From Corticicoccus populi (lineage in GTDB: Bacteria > Bacillota > Bacilli > Staphylococcales > Salinicoccaceae): 64,000 nt of DNA. Below the pieces are notes generated by a model. That model made no database searches. It had not been told where the DNA came from and worked only from the letters and a program-made list of their open reading frames with translations. Location: NCBI RefSeq assembly GCF_042686195.1, contig NZ_JBHUOQ010000001.1:1302001-1366000 (forward strand). Reading direction: 5' to 3'. Made by a program: the position numbers and the translations under genes. Positions 53,665 to 61,334 of the stretch are shown here, piece after piece (position 1 is the first letter of the stretch; every line of letters begins with the position of its first letter).

Positions 53665-53994
53665 CTATTTTTCAATATTTTCATTGTTCATATCTTCCAG
53701 TGCCCGGTCAATCTTCTTCTTCCAGTCTTTCCTGCGGTTTACAACAAATTTATGTCTGGTGTCATCTTTCATCGTAATTGTAATTGCGTTTGGAACTGGA
53801 AGTTTATAGAGCAGGTTGTCATCAATTTCCACTGATTTTATTTCATCGAGCGGCATAGATGTCTCCCCACGTCTGAAATGAAGTGCACTGGCAATATGAA
53901 GCACGCGGCTTCTGGTTAAATACAGCTTACCTTTTACAGGATCAATTCCCTGCCACCTGTTTGCTGTACCTTTCTTAATAATGTCCTCTGCCAT
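53665..53994 (-). CDS. Small PH/GRAM-like domain protein
   Basis: A 109-residue protein of beta strands and one terminal helix: GKLYLTRSRVLHIAS, MPLDEIKSVEIDDN, ITITMKDDTRHKFVV and a final KDWKKKIDRALEDM, the arrangement of a bacterial PH or GRAM domain. No membrane helix. The ATG at 53994 is 6 bases after GAGGAGG. Ligand is unknown. Confidence 0.65.
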   Translation of the reverse strand: MAEDIIKKGTANRWQGIDPVKGKLYLTRSRVLHIASALHFRRGETSMPLDEIKSVEIDDNLLYKLPVPNAITITMKDDTRHKFVVNRRKDWKKKIDRALEDMNNENIEK

Positions 53995-54042
53995 GCAAAC
54001 CCTCCTCATCTGGTTACTGCTTATTTTATCATATCATTCAAC

Positions 54043-54082
54043 TAAATAACCGGAATACAGATTACACTGCATCCCGGTTATT
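54043..54082 (-). terminator. Terminator-like hairpin after the MFS gene
   Basis: AATAACCGGGATGCAG and CTGTATTCCGGTTATT pair over 16 bp with two G-T pairs and a 6-base loop, without a strong T tract. Confidence 0.55.
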
Positions 54083-54091
54083 ATACCATGC

Positions 54092-55279
54092 TTATGCCAT
54101 TTCTTTGTCTTTTCTGCCGTGAACAAAGTAATATACAACGATTCCAATAATCACTAAAAACACGAGTGAAAAATACATTCCTCTGTAGCCGGTTGCAGGG
54201 ACAAGGTAGCCTAAAAGAAGCGGACCTACACCAAGTCCTAAATCCAGCGCAATAAAGTAAGTTGAATTGGCAAGTCCCATTCGGTGCGGCGGTGTCAGTT
54301 TAATCGCAATCGCCTGCGCTATAGACTGGAAATTCCCGTAGCCGAGACCCAGAAGGACAGCGGCTGTTAAAAATATAAAACCTGTAGATGCCTGGCTGAT
54401 TAACAGTAAACCAAGTGCAAACAGGACAAGTGATGGATAGACAACAATATTTGCCCCTTTTGAATCCATTAAAGGCCCAGTCACCGGACGTGATATTAAT
54501 ACCGATACACCATAGACAAGGAAGAAGAATCCGCCTGCCTGCATCAAATTAATACTGCTCGCGTATTCTGTGACAAATGACAGAATACCTGAATATGCAA
54601 CAGCCATGACAAACATCGCTGCTGAAATCGGCAGGGCATGTTTTTCAAAGTACTCACTGAAACTGAATCCTTTTTTCTCCTTAAGTTCCTCTTTCGGCTG
54701 AGTAATTTCCGGCGGATTTAAAAATAAAGAGAGAATCAGGCTGACAGCTGCCATTACAACAGAAAAAATAAAAATACTGGTGAAACCAAAACCACTGACT
54801 AAAAATGTTCCGATTAACGGACCTACTGCTGTCGCAAGCACAATACTCATACTAAAATAACCGATACCCTCACCTTTCCGGGTCGCCGGAATCACCTGTG
54901 CAATAATCGTTCCGGTAGCAGTTGTTGCCATTCCTAAAAATATTCCGTGAAACAAACGGATAATCATCATGCCAATCAGACCAAGCGGCAGAAAATACAT
55001 TATTGTTACAATAAAAAAAGCGATGATTCTGGTCATCAGCATTTTCTTATTACCCATCTCTGCAATCTTCTTACCTGCATATAATCGTCCGATTAAAGAA
55101 CCGATTACAAAAATACTGGCAACAAAGCCTGCAAGACTGATTGAAGCATTATATTCCTGCATGGAATACGTTGCCATTGTTACCAACAATAAATACATGG
55201 ACAGCATCATGACGAAATTTACAACAGACGTAAATATAAAATCTTTCGTCCATAGTATCTCTCTGTTTGAATTAGCCAT
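54092..55279 (-). CDS. MFS transporter (drug-efflux-like)
   Basis: A 395-residue protein with 12 predicted helices. The loop 2-3 motif GSLIGRLYAGKKIAEMGNKK and the mid-protein charged loop PKEELKEKKG fit the major facilitator superfamily; the layout resembles drug/H+ antiporters. It is directly downstream of a marR gene, which probably represses both. Substrate unknown. Confidence 0.85.
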   Translation of the reverse strand: MANSNREILWTKDFIFTSVVNFVMMLSMYLLLVTMATYSMQEYNASISLAGFVASIFVIGSLIGRLYAGKKIAEMGNKKMLMTRIIAFFIVTIMYFLPLGLIGMMIIRLFHGIFLGMATTATGTIIAQVIPATRKGEGIGYFSMSIVLATAVGPLIGTFLVSGFGFTSIFIFSVVMAAVSLILSLFLNPPEITQPKEELKEKKGFSFSEYFEKHALPISAAMFVMAVAYSGILSFVTEYASSINLMQAGGFFFLVYGVSVLISRPVTGPLMDSKGANIVVYPSLVLFALGLLLISQASTGFIFLTAAVLLGLGYGNFQSIAQAIAIKLTPPHRMGLANSTYFIALDLGLGVGPLLLGYLVPATGYRGMYFSLVFLVIIGIVVYYFVHGRKDKEMA

Positions 55280-55296
55280 TTCCTACATCATCATCC

Positions 55297-55716
55297 TTAA
55301 TAATTTTTTAGATTTTCAGATATTTTTTTTAAAGCTTCCGTCACCTCCTGCTGTGTATCCTCATCAACACCATCCAACAGATTACGGTAGAATACATCAA
55401 TTTTTTCAATCACCTTACTGCATACAGCGCGTCCGGAATCTGTCAGCTGAATCATTCTGACTCTCTTATCCTCACCAGTTACCGCTTCAACATATTCAAG
55501 TTCTATCAGTTTCTGCACCAGACGTGTAATCGTCGGTTTTTCAACATAATTATGATGTGCAATTTCACTGATGGTATGCGGCCCCTTATCCAGCAGTAAT
55601 TTCATAATTCTCCACTGGGAACTGAACAAATTGTACGCATTCAATTCCTTATCCAGCCGGTTGATAAACGGACGGTAGATCGTCGCTAACTCATAAAATA
55701 AAGTGCTTGATGACAT
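55297..55716 (-). CDS. MarR-family transcriptional regulator
   Basis: A 139-residue winged-helix regulator. HTISEIAHHNYVEKPTITRLVQKLIELEYVE is the helix-turn-helix and wing approach (HTISEIAHHNYVEKP, TITRLVQKLIELEYV), and GEDKRVRMIQLTDSGR is the MarR wing with the Asp-x-Arg. It lies 17 bp upstream of the MFS gene. A 7-5-7 palindrome at its promoter suggests autoregulation. Confidence 0.9.
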   Translation of the reverse strand: MSSSTLFYELATIYRPFINRLDKELNAYNLFSSQWRIMKLLLDKGPHTISEIAHHNYVEKPTITRLVQKLIELEYVEAVTGEDKRVRMIQLTDSGRAVCSKVIEKIDVFYRNLLDGVDEDTQQEVTEALKKISENLKNY

Positions 55717-55740
55717 ATTCTCACTCCCAATATCATTAAT

Positions 55741-55759
55741 TAGTTACCCTAAGTAACTA
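55741..55759. promoter_or_regulatory. Candidate MarR operator
   Basis: TAGTTAC-CCTAA-GTAACTA is a perfect 7-bp inverted repeat just downstream of, and touching, the marR -10 box, well placed to block transcription. Confidence 0.7.
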
Positions 55760-55787
55760 TATTACATCTTTACACGCCTTCTGTCAA
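55759..55787 (-). promoter_or_regulatory. SigA promoter of the marR-MFS operon
   Basis: A consensus TTGACA and TAATAT are spaced 17 bp on the minus strand. The proB terminator ends 5 bp upstream. Confidence 0.75.
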
Positions 55788-55791
55788 TATC

Positions 55792-55818
55792 AAAAAGAGT
55801 GTCCGGCAGCGGACACTC
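55792..55818 (-). terminator. Rho-independent terminator after proB (copy 1)
   Basis: GAGTGTCCG and CGGACACTC pair with a CTGC loop, followed by five T residues, just past the stop codon. Confidence 0.88.
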
Positions 55819-55822
55819 CTTG

Positions 55823-56641
55823 TTACTGATGCTGTTTTTCGAGTTTTTTAAATAAAGTCCCGCACTCCTCGCCTCCGAGGATACTGAAAACAATACTCGG
55901 ATTCAGTGCAGAAGTAATGACCATTGATTTCCCGAGCGCCATAACATACTCTGCTGCTTTTAATTTGGTCTCCATACCGCCGGTTGAGAAAATAGATCCC
56001 GTACCGCCTGCCATGGACAATATCTCTTCATTAATTTCTGATACAAACGGGATTAATGATGCCGAGTCATCTGTTTGAGGATTGGCAGTATATAATCCGT
56101 CAACATCACTCATAATGATTAATATATCTGCATCAATCAATTCCGTGACCACTGCTGATAATGTGTCATTTTCACCGAACTTCGTACAGTGTCCGAGCTC
56201 ATCCACCGATACCGCATCATTCTCATTAATAATCGGTATGATTTTTTTATTCAAAAGAGAATTAATAGCTGTCTTACAATTATGGTATGCATTCGGATAA
56301 TCGATAATATCCCTTGTCATTAATATCTGTCCGACGTACTGACCGTAGTGCTGGAAGAAGCGGCTGTATAAATTCATCAACGCACTCTGGCCGACAGATG
56401 CCAGTGCCTGCTGTTCTGCGATTGAACTCGGGTACTTGTTCATCTTCAGTGCACTTGCACCGACACCGACTGCACCTGATGACACCAGTATGACTTCCTT
56501 ACCTTCCTGCTGGAGTGTTGAACAGACGAAAGCCAGCCGGTCGATCTTATGGTAGTCCACTTTTGTCGGGGACTTCATAATAGAATTTGTACCAATTTTA
56601 ATCACGACACGGCTGCAATCTTTTAAAGACTCTCGATTCAT
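55823..56641 (-). CDS. proB: Glutamate 5-kinase, copy 1
   Basis: ProB phosphorylates glutamate at the gamma-carboxyl, the first step of proline synthesis. The 272-residue protein is the amino-acid kinase domain only: VIKIGTNSIM, LVSSGAVGVGA, NENDAVSVDE, FGENDTLSA and STGGMETKLKAA are present. The C-terminal PUA domain of ProB in many bacteria is missing. The ATG at 56641 (MNRESLKD) aligns with copy 2. It has its own terminator and is separated from proA by another, so it is a separate unit. Confidence 0.92.
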   Translation of the reverse strand: MNRESLKDCSRVVIKIGTNSIMKSPTKVDYHKIDRLAFVCSTLQQEGKEVILVSSGAVGVGASALKMNKYPSSIAEQQALASVGQSALMNLYSRFFQHYGQYVGQILMTRDIIDYPNAYHNCKTAINSLLNKKIIPIINENDAVSVDELGHCTKFGENDTLSAVVTELIDADILIIMSDVDGLYTANPQTDDSASLIPFVSEINEEILSMAGGTGSIFSTGGMETKLKAAEYVMALGKSMVITSALNPSIVFSILGGEECGTLFKKLEKQHQ

Positions 56642-56721
56642 CCGATTCACTCCTAATCATATTTAATATTATTAATTATACATAATTACGAATAAAAATC
56701 CATATAAATTTTAATTTTTCT

Positions 56722-56759
56722 AAAAATAAAAGTCTTCTGCCGGTTAGACAGAAGACTTT
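56722..56759 (-). terminator. Rho-independent terminator after proA
   Basis: AAAGTCTTCTG and CAGAAGACTTT form an 11-bp stem on the minus strand, followed by TATTTTTA. It separates the proB2-proA unit from proB1. Confidence 0.85.
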
Positions 56760-56772
56760 CACAAATATCATA

Positions 56773-58044
56773 TTATTCTCTGATGTGTCCGGAGCCCTGA
56801 ATCACATATTTATAGCTCGTCAATGCCTCAAGTCCCATCGGCCCTCTGGCATGAAGCTTTTGAGTACTGATTCCTATTTCACCGCCGAAGCCGAACATTT
56901 CTCCATCTGTAAATCTGGTAGAGGAATTAACATATACTGCTGCCGAGTCAACAGCATTCAGGAAGTTTTGAATGGTTTCGTAATCTGTTGCTGCGATGGT
57001 TTCTGAATGTCCTGTAGAATACTTTTCAATATGTTCCACTGCCTCATCACAGCCGTCAATCACTTTGACCGCAATATCCATACTTAAATATTCTTTGTGG
57101 AAGTCATCTTCATCCGCTTCCTCGACCTCAGGTACAAGTGATTGAATATAACTGTCACCATGAACCGTTACACCGCTGTCTATTAAAGACTGAACTAGTT
57201 CTGTAATTTTCTCATCACCGAGATTCTTGTCTGCAAGTAACGTTTCAAGAGAGTTACACACAGATACTCTGTGGGTTTTTGAATTGATCAGGATACTTTT
57301 CGCCATTTCAAAATCTGCAGATTCATGAACAAATAAATGGCAATTTCCTGTTCCCGTTTCGATTACAGGGACAGTCGCCTGCTTCAATACTGCCTGGATT
57401 AATCCCGCGCCGCCTCTCGGAATTAAGCAGTCAATATAATCGTTCGCCTTCATGAACTCTGCTGCGAGTTCTCTTGACGGGTCTGTAACGAGCTGAATAC
57501 ACTCTTTCGGCAGTTCGGACGCTGCAAGCCCCTCCTGAAGGACTTCAACAATCGCTCTATTACTGTTAAGTGCTTCTTTACCGCCTCTTAAAATCACAGT
57601 ATTTCCTGCTTTCAGACAGAGGCCTGAAGCATCTACTGTAACGTTCGGTCTCGCCTCATAAATAATACCAATTACACCGAGCGGTACTCTGACTTTACTG
57701 ATTTCCAGTCCAATATCATTAATCCAGCTGCCGTCTCTTCTCGTGATGGGATCCACCAGGCTGATCATCTGACTAAGACCGTTCTCCATCCCTTGAAGAC
57801 GTTCTTCGGTCAATTTCAAACGGTCTACGAGTGACTCGCTCATTCCCTCTGAAATACCATTGTCCACATCTTTTTGGTTTGCCTCGAGAATTTTATCTCT
57901 GTTTTTTTGGAGGGATTCCTTCATTTTCAATAGTGCATCATTTTTTACACTTGAAGATGCTGTTCTTAACGTTTTTGCTGCCTGTTTTGATTTTGTTCCA
58001 AGTTCTTCAATAGAAACTTCGCTGACTGTTTTACTTTCTGACAT
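56773..58044 (-). CDS. proA: Gamma-glutamyl phosphate reductase
   Basis: ProA reduces gamma-glutamyl phosphate to glutamate semialdehyde with NADPH. The 423-residue protein has the catalytic cysteine C263 in HRVSVCNSLETLL, IIYEARPNVTVDA for NADP binding, LRGGKEA, and FGFGGEIGISTQKLHARGPMG (FGFGGEIGIS, TQKLHARGPMG). It begins 4 bp after proB copy 2, so those two are coupled. Confidence 0.96.
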   Translation of the reverse strand: MSESKTVSEVSIEELGTKSKQAAKTLRTASSSVKNDALLKMKESLQKNRDKILEANQKDVDNGISEGMSESLVDRLKLTEERLQGMENGLSQMISLVDPITRRDGSWINDIGLEISKVRVPLGVIGIIYEARPNVTVDASGLCLKAGNTVILRGGKEALNSNRAIVEVLQEGLAASELPKECIQLVTDPSRELAAEFMKANDYIDCLIPRGGAGLIQAVLKQATVPVIETGTGNCHLFVHESADFEMAKSILINSKTHRVSVCNSLETLLADKNLGDEKITELVQSLIDSGVTVHGDSYIQSLVPEVEEADEDDFHKEYLSMDIAVKVIDGCDEAVEHIEKYSTGHSETIAATDYETIQNFLNAVDSAAVYVNSSTRFTDGEMFGFGGEIGISTQKLHARGPMGLEALTSYKYVIQGSGHIRE

Positions 58045-58048
58045 AAAT

Positions 58049-58882
58049 TTATCCTTCCTCCTTCAATACGGATTCTTTTTTATACTTCCTGAATAACGTA
58101 CCTTCCGTTTCACCGGCAAGTATATCAAATATAACATTTAAATCTTCAGAAGACGTAATAATCATCGATTTCCCGAGCGACATGACACTTTCCGCCGCCT
58201 TAATCTTCGTCTCCATACCGCCGGTTGAGAATGTCGATCCTGCACCACCGGCCATATCAAGTATTTCAGCGTTAATCTCATCAACATGCGGAATCAGTTC
58301 TGCTGTATCATCGTGATGAGGATTGGCATCATACAATCCATCAACATCACTTAAAATAATTAACAAATCTGCCTCCGTCAATTCTGTAACGACGGCTGCC
58401 AGTGTATCATTCTCTCCAAATCTTGTCCGGTGGTTGCGTTCATCAACAGATACCGCATCATTTTCATTAATGACAGGAATGATATTTTTCTCAATCAGGG
58501 AATTAATAGATGACTGACAGTTCTGATATGAGCTTGGATAATTAATAATATCCCTCGTCATCAATATCTGGCCGACGTACTGACCGTAATGCTGGAAGAA
58601 GCGGCTGTATAAATTCATCAACGCACTCTGGCCGACAGATGCAAGTGCCTGCTTTTCGGCAATTTCAGTCGGATATTCATCCATATTCACTTCACTCGCT
58701 CCGACACCGACAGCACCTGATGATACAAGAATCACTTCTTTTCCCTGCTGCTGAATTGAAGAACACACAAAGGCCAGCCGGTCAATCTGCTGGTAGTCCA
58801 CCTTTGTCGGGGACTGCATAATAGAATTTGTCCCAATCTTAATGACTATGCGTTTACAATTCTTTAAACTCTCACGGTTCAT
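58049..58882 (-). CDS. proB: Glutamate 5-kinase, copy 2
   Basis: A 277-residue paralogue of the copy at 55823-56641 with the same single kinase domain and no PUA domain. Conserved motifs are identical in order (VIKIGTNSIM, NENDAVSVDE, STGGMETKIKAA). It is upstream of proA and translationally close to it, so this is probably the main proline-synthesis copy. Copies 1 and 2 align over their full length; one internal 81-bp stretch is almost identical at nucleotide level. Confidence 0.93.
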   Translation of the reverse strand: MNRESLKNCKRIVIKIGTNSIMQSPTKVDYQQIDRLAFVCSSIQQQGKEVILVSSGAVGVGASEVNMDEYPTEIAEKQALASVGQSALMNLYSRFFQHYGQYVGQILMTRDIINYPSSYQNCQSSINSLIEKNIIPVINENDAVSVDERNHRTRFGENDTLAAVVTELTEADLLIILSDVDGLYDANPHHDDTAELIPHVDEINAEILDMAGGAGSTFSTGGMETKIKAAESVMSLGKSMIITSSEDLNVIFDILAGETEGTLFRKYKKESVLKEEG

Positions 58883-59021
58883 TCGATTTCCTCCTATTAT
58901 CTTTTCATACTATGCCTATACCCAATTGAACCATAGAAAATACATGTTATCCGTAACTTTTTACCCTTTTATTACCGAAATGGTTTTCATTCTAAAATCA
59001 TTCAGTGATTGAATCAACCAC

Positions 59022-59050
59022 TTTACAAATCGTAATCATTACGATATATT
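59022..59050 (+). promoter_or_regulatory. SigA promoter with Zur box in the spacer
   Basis: TTTACA (59022-59027) and TATATT (59045-59050) are 17 bp apart. The spacer contains the perfect 7-1-7 palindrome TCGTAATCATTACGA (59030-59044), which matches the Firmicute Zur consensus. Zinc-loaded Zur would cover the promoter. Confidence 0.88.
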
Positions 59051-59080
59051 AATGTGAGCAAATAAAAAGGAGGCATAATA

Positions 59081-59983
59081 ATGACTTATCACTGCGCTGT
59101 CATCGGCGGCGGCCCGGCAGGCTTAAATGCTGCACTTGTACTCGCAAGATCACTTAAGACAACGCTGCTGATTGATAATAATACCGCCCGGAATAAAGTC
59201 ACACAGGAATCTCACAATTTTATCACCCGTGACGGCATCACACCTGAAGAATTCAGAAGAAAAGCACATGAAGATTTGTATAAGTACCCTGAGATTCAGA
59301 TACAAAATCAAACACTGACAGACATCGTTAAAACAGAGGACTGTTTTCAATTGACCACTGACAACGGAGAAACTTTTGAAGCACAGAACATTATACTCGC
59401 AACCGGCTTGAAAGATATTCTCCCTGACATCAAAGGCATTCATGATGTATACGGCAGAAGTGTCTTCAGCTGTCCTTTCTGTGACGGTTATGAATCTAAA
59501 GATGAACCACTCGTCTACTTTGCTCATGATGACAATACTTTTCATGCTGTTAAAATGATTTCAAACTGGAATAAAGACATTACTATATGTACAAACGGGA
59601 AAAATATATTGACTGAAAAGGAATCAGAAACTCTTTTAAATAAAGGATTTCAGATTATCAATAATGAAATCAAAGCCATTCACAGTAATGACGGAAATTT
59701 AGCTCATGTTGAATTTACAGACGGCAGTATTCTGGATAAAAACCGCGGCTTTGTTTCATACCGTATGGAACAGTCGACTGATTTCTTTAAGACGCTCGGC
59801 TTGAAAATGAATGAACTCGGCGGCATCGAAACAGATCCGTACGGCAGAACAAATATATCAGGTATTTATGCTGCCGGTGATAATGCAGAAGGACCGCCTC
59901 AGCTGATTATTGCTGCTTCACTCGGCAGTAAGGCTGCTATCGGTGTCATTATGGACAGCGTTGAAAAACAATTCGAATCATAG
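59081..59983 (+). CDS. Thioredoxin-reductase-like FAD-dependent disulfide oxidoreductase
   Basis: A 300-residue flavoprotein of the two-domain TrxB class. The FAD motif is VIGGGPAGL (residues 7-15), the redox-active pair is C131 and C134 in FSCPFCDG, and the C-terminal FAD motif is YAAGDNA. The second Rossmann GxGxxG/A motif expected for NADPH is absent; the equivalent region reads YFAHDDNTFHAV. Some Bacillus proteins of this subfamily share that oddity (from memory). It has a Zur-controlled promoter and its own terminator. The thiol partner is unknown. Confidence 0.82.
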   Translation: MTYHCAVIGGGPAGLNAALVLARSLKTTLLIDNNTARNKVTQESHNFITRDGITPEEFRRKAHEDLYKYPEIQIQNQTLTDIVKTEDCFQLTTDNGETFEAQNIILATGLKDILPDIKGIHDVYGRSVFSCPFCDGYESKDEPLVYFAHDDNTFHAVKMISNWNKDITICTNGKNILTEKESETLLNKGFQIINNEIKAIHSNDGNLAHVEFTDGSILDKNRGFVSYRMEQSTDFFKTLGLKMNELGGIETDPYGRTNISGIYAAGDNAEGPPQLIIAASLGSKAAIGVIMDSVEKQFES

Positions 59984-59986
59984 AGT

Positions 59987-60015
59987 ATCTCTCAAATAGT
60001 TGAGGGATTTTATTT
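59987..60015 (+). terminator. Rho-independent terminator after the flavoprotein gene
   Basis: TCTCTCAA and TTGAGGGA pair (one G-T pair) around ATAG, followed by TTTTATTT, right after the stop codon. Confidence 0.75.
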
Positions 60016-60026
60016 CTAATTTTCAT

Positions 60027-60047
60027 AAATCGTAATGATTATGTTTT
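60027..60047 (+). promoter_or_regulatory. Second Zur box, upstream of rpsN
   Basis: AAATCGTAATGATTATGTTTT keeps the left half-site TCGTAAT exactly; the right half deviates at two positions. It lies 28 bp before the S14 ATG and probably controls rpsN and the following GTPase genes. The overlapping promoter boxes are weak (TTTCAT, 17 bp, TTTTAA). Confidence 0.78.
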
Positions 60048-60074
60048 AAAACTTAAAAGGAGAATTAATTTATT

Positions 60075-60344
60075 ATGGCTAAAAAATCAAAAATTACTAA
60101 AGCAAAAAAGCGGGAACAACTCGTTGAACAGTACGCTGAGTTAAGAAAGGAACTAAAAGCAAAAGGAGATTACGAAACCCTTCGTAAACTGCCGAGAGAT
60201 TCTTCACCGACACGTTTAAAAAACCGCTGCGGAGTAACCGGCAGACCACGCGGATATATGCGTAAATTTAATATGTCACGTATTGCTTTCAGAGAGCACG
60301 CACATAAAGGACAAATTCCAGGCGTGAAAAAATCCAGCTGGTAA
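60075..60344 (+). CDS. rpsN: 30S ribosomal protein S14, zinc-independent (C-) form
   Basis: An 89-residue S14. Zinc-binding S14 has two CxxC pairs; this one has only C52 (NRCGVTGRPRG), so it is the zinc-free paralogue. It carries the conserved RKLPRDSSPTRL and the C-terminal FREHAHKGQIPGVKKSSW. Under zinc starvation it replaces the zinc form and frees zinc. Zur control of this paralogue is established in B. subtilis. It heads a four-gene unit with three COG0523 genes. Confidence 0.95.
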   Translation: MAKKSKITKAKKREQLVEQYAELRKELKAKGDYETLRKLPRDSSPTRLKNRCGVTGRPRGYMRKFNMSRIAFREHAHKGQIPGVKKSSW

Positions 60345-60356
60345 GGAGGCATTTCA

Positions 60357-61310
60357 TTGACTGTACCCGTAACTATCCTGACAGGATTTTTAGGTTCAGG
60401 CAAGACGACTATGCTTAACAGGCTGTTAGAAGAAAGTGTATCTGAAAATACTGCCGTTATCATTAATGAATTCGGTGATACGTCCATCGACAGCCACCTT
60501 GTCATACCGACTAAAGAAGAAATTATAGAAATCAACAGTGGATGTATATGCTGTAACGTCCGTCAGGATTTAATTACACTGCTTCAGAATATTAACATCG
60601 AAAATAAGAATATTGACCGTGTGATTATCGAAACTACCGGTCTCGCAGACCCCGCCCCTGTCATCCAGACTTTTCTTATGAAAGAAAGTATCTCACATGC
60701 TTATGAAATTGACAGTGTTATCACTATGATTGATGGAAAACATATCGTCAGGCATCTTTATGAGGATGAGGTAAAATCACAGATTGCATTTGCGGACACT
60801 ATGATTATTAACAAAATAGATTTAATTGATGAAGCTGAACTGTTGGCACTGAAACATACCCTTTTTAATATGAACCGAACCGCAGAGGTTTTCACGGCTG
60901 AATATGGAAGTGTTCACGTTAACCATCTGATGAACAGGTATACATTTAATTTAAATCATGTTCTTGAAATTGCACCTGATCTCGCGGATAACAGCTATCA
61001 CCATCATCATAATAACGAAATCATTTCAGTCGTTCTTAAAGTAAAAGAACCGCTTGATATGGAAAAGGTGAATCAATGGCTCGGGTATTTCGTGACTTTT
61101 AAGGGAGAAAGCCTGTACAGGTATAAAGGCATTTTAAATGTTGCCGACACAAATCGGAAAATTGTCTTTCAAGGGGTTCACATGACATTTGCAGGCATGG
61201 ATGGGCCCTTATGGACAGAAAAAGAAGACAGACAAAGTGAAATCGTATTTATCGGTAAAGGCTTGGATAGTGAGAGTTTGAATCAATGGCTCCAATACTG
61301 TCTGGCCTGA
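60357..61310 (+). CDS. COG0523/CobW-family metallochaperone GTPase (short form)
   Basis: A 317-residue P-loop GTPase of the CobW/ZNG group. Walker A GFLGSGKT at 10-17, the metal-binding CICC at 63-66, Walker B IIETTGLADP, and base-recognition NKID. A histidine-rich insert SYHHHHNNE separates the GTPase and C-terminal domains. Start is TTG, 7 bases after AAGGAGG. It is shorter than and distinct from the two copies that follow. Likely role is zinc handling under starvation. Confidence 0.9.
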   Translation: MTVPVTILTGFLGSGKTTMLNRLLEESVSENTAVIINEFGDTSIDSHLVIPTKEEIIEINSGCICCNVRQDLITLLQNINIENKNIDRVIIETTGLADPAPVIQTFLMKESISHAYEIDSVITMIDGKHIVRHLYEDEVKSQIAFADTMIINKIDLIDEAELLALKHTLFNMNRTAEVFTAEYGSVHVNHLMNRYTFNLNHVLEIAPDLADNSYHHHHNNEIISVVLKVKEPLDMEKVNQWLGYFVTFKGESLYRYKGILNVADTNRKIVFQGVHMTFAGMDGPLWTEKEDRQSEIVFIGKGLDSESLNQWLQYCLA

Positions 61311-61334
61311 ATTTATTCCAGGAGGTTTTATTTA

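Noticed and set aside
58883..59021. Possible proline T-box upstream of proB copy 2
   Set aside because: B. subtilis proBA has one, but no GGTGG-ACCGCG antiterminator or terminator is present in this short leader.
60170..60535. 121-codon minus-strand frame across rpsN and the first GTPase
   Set aside because: It is antisense to two clear genes and spans their junction.
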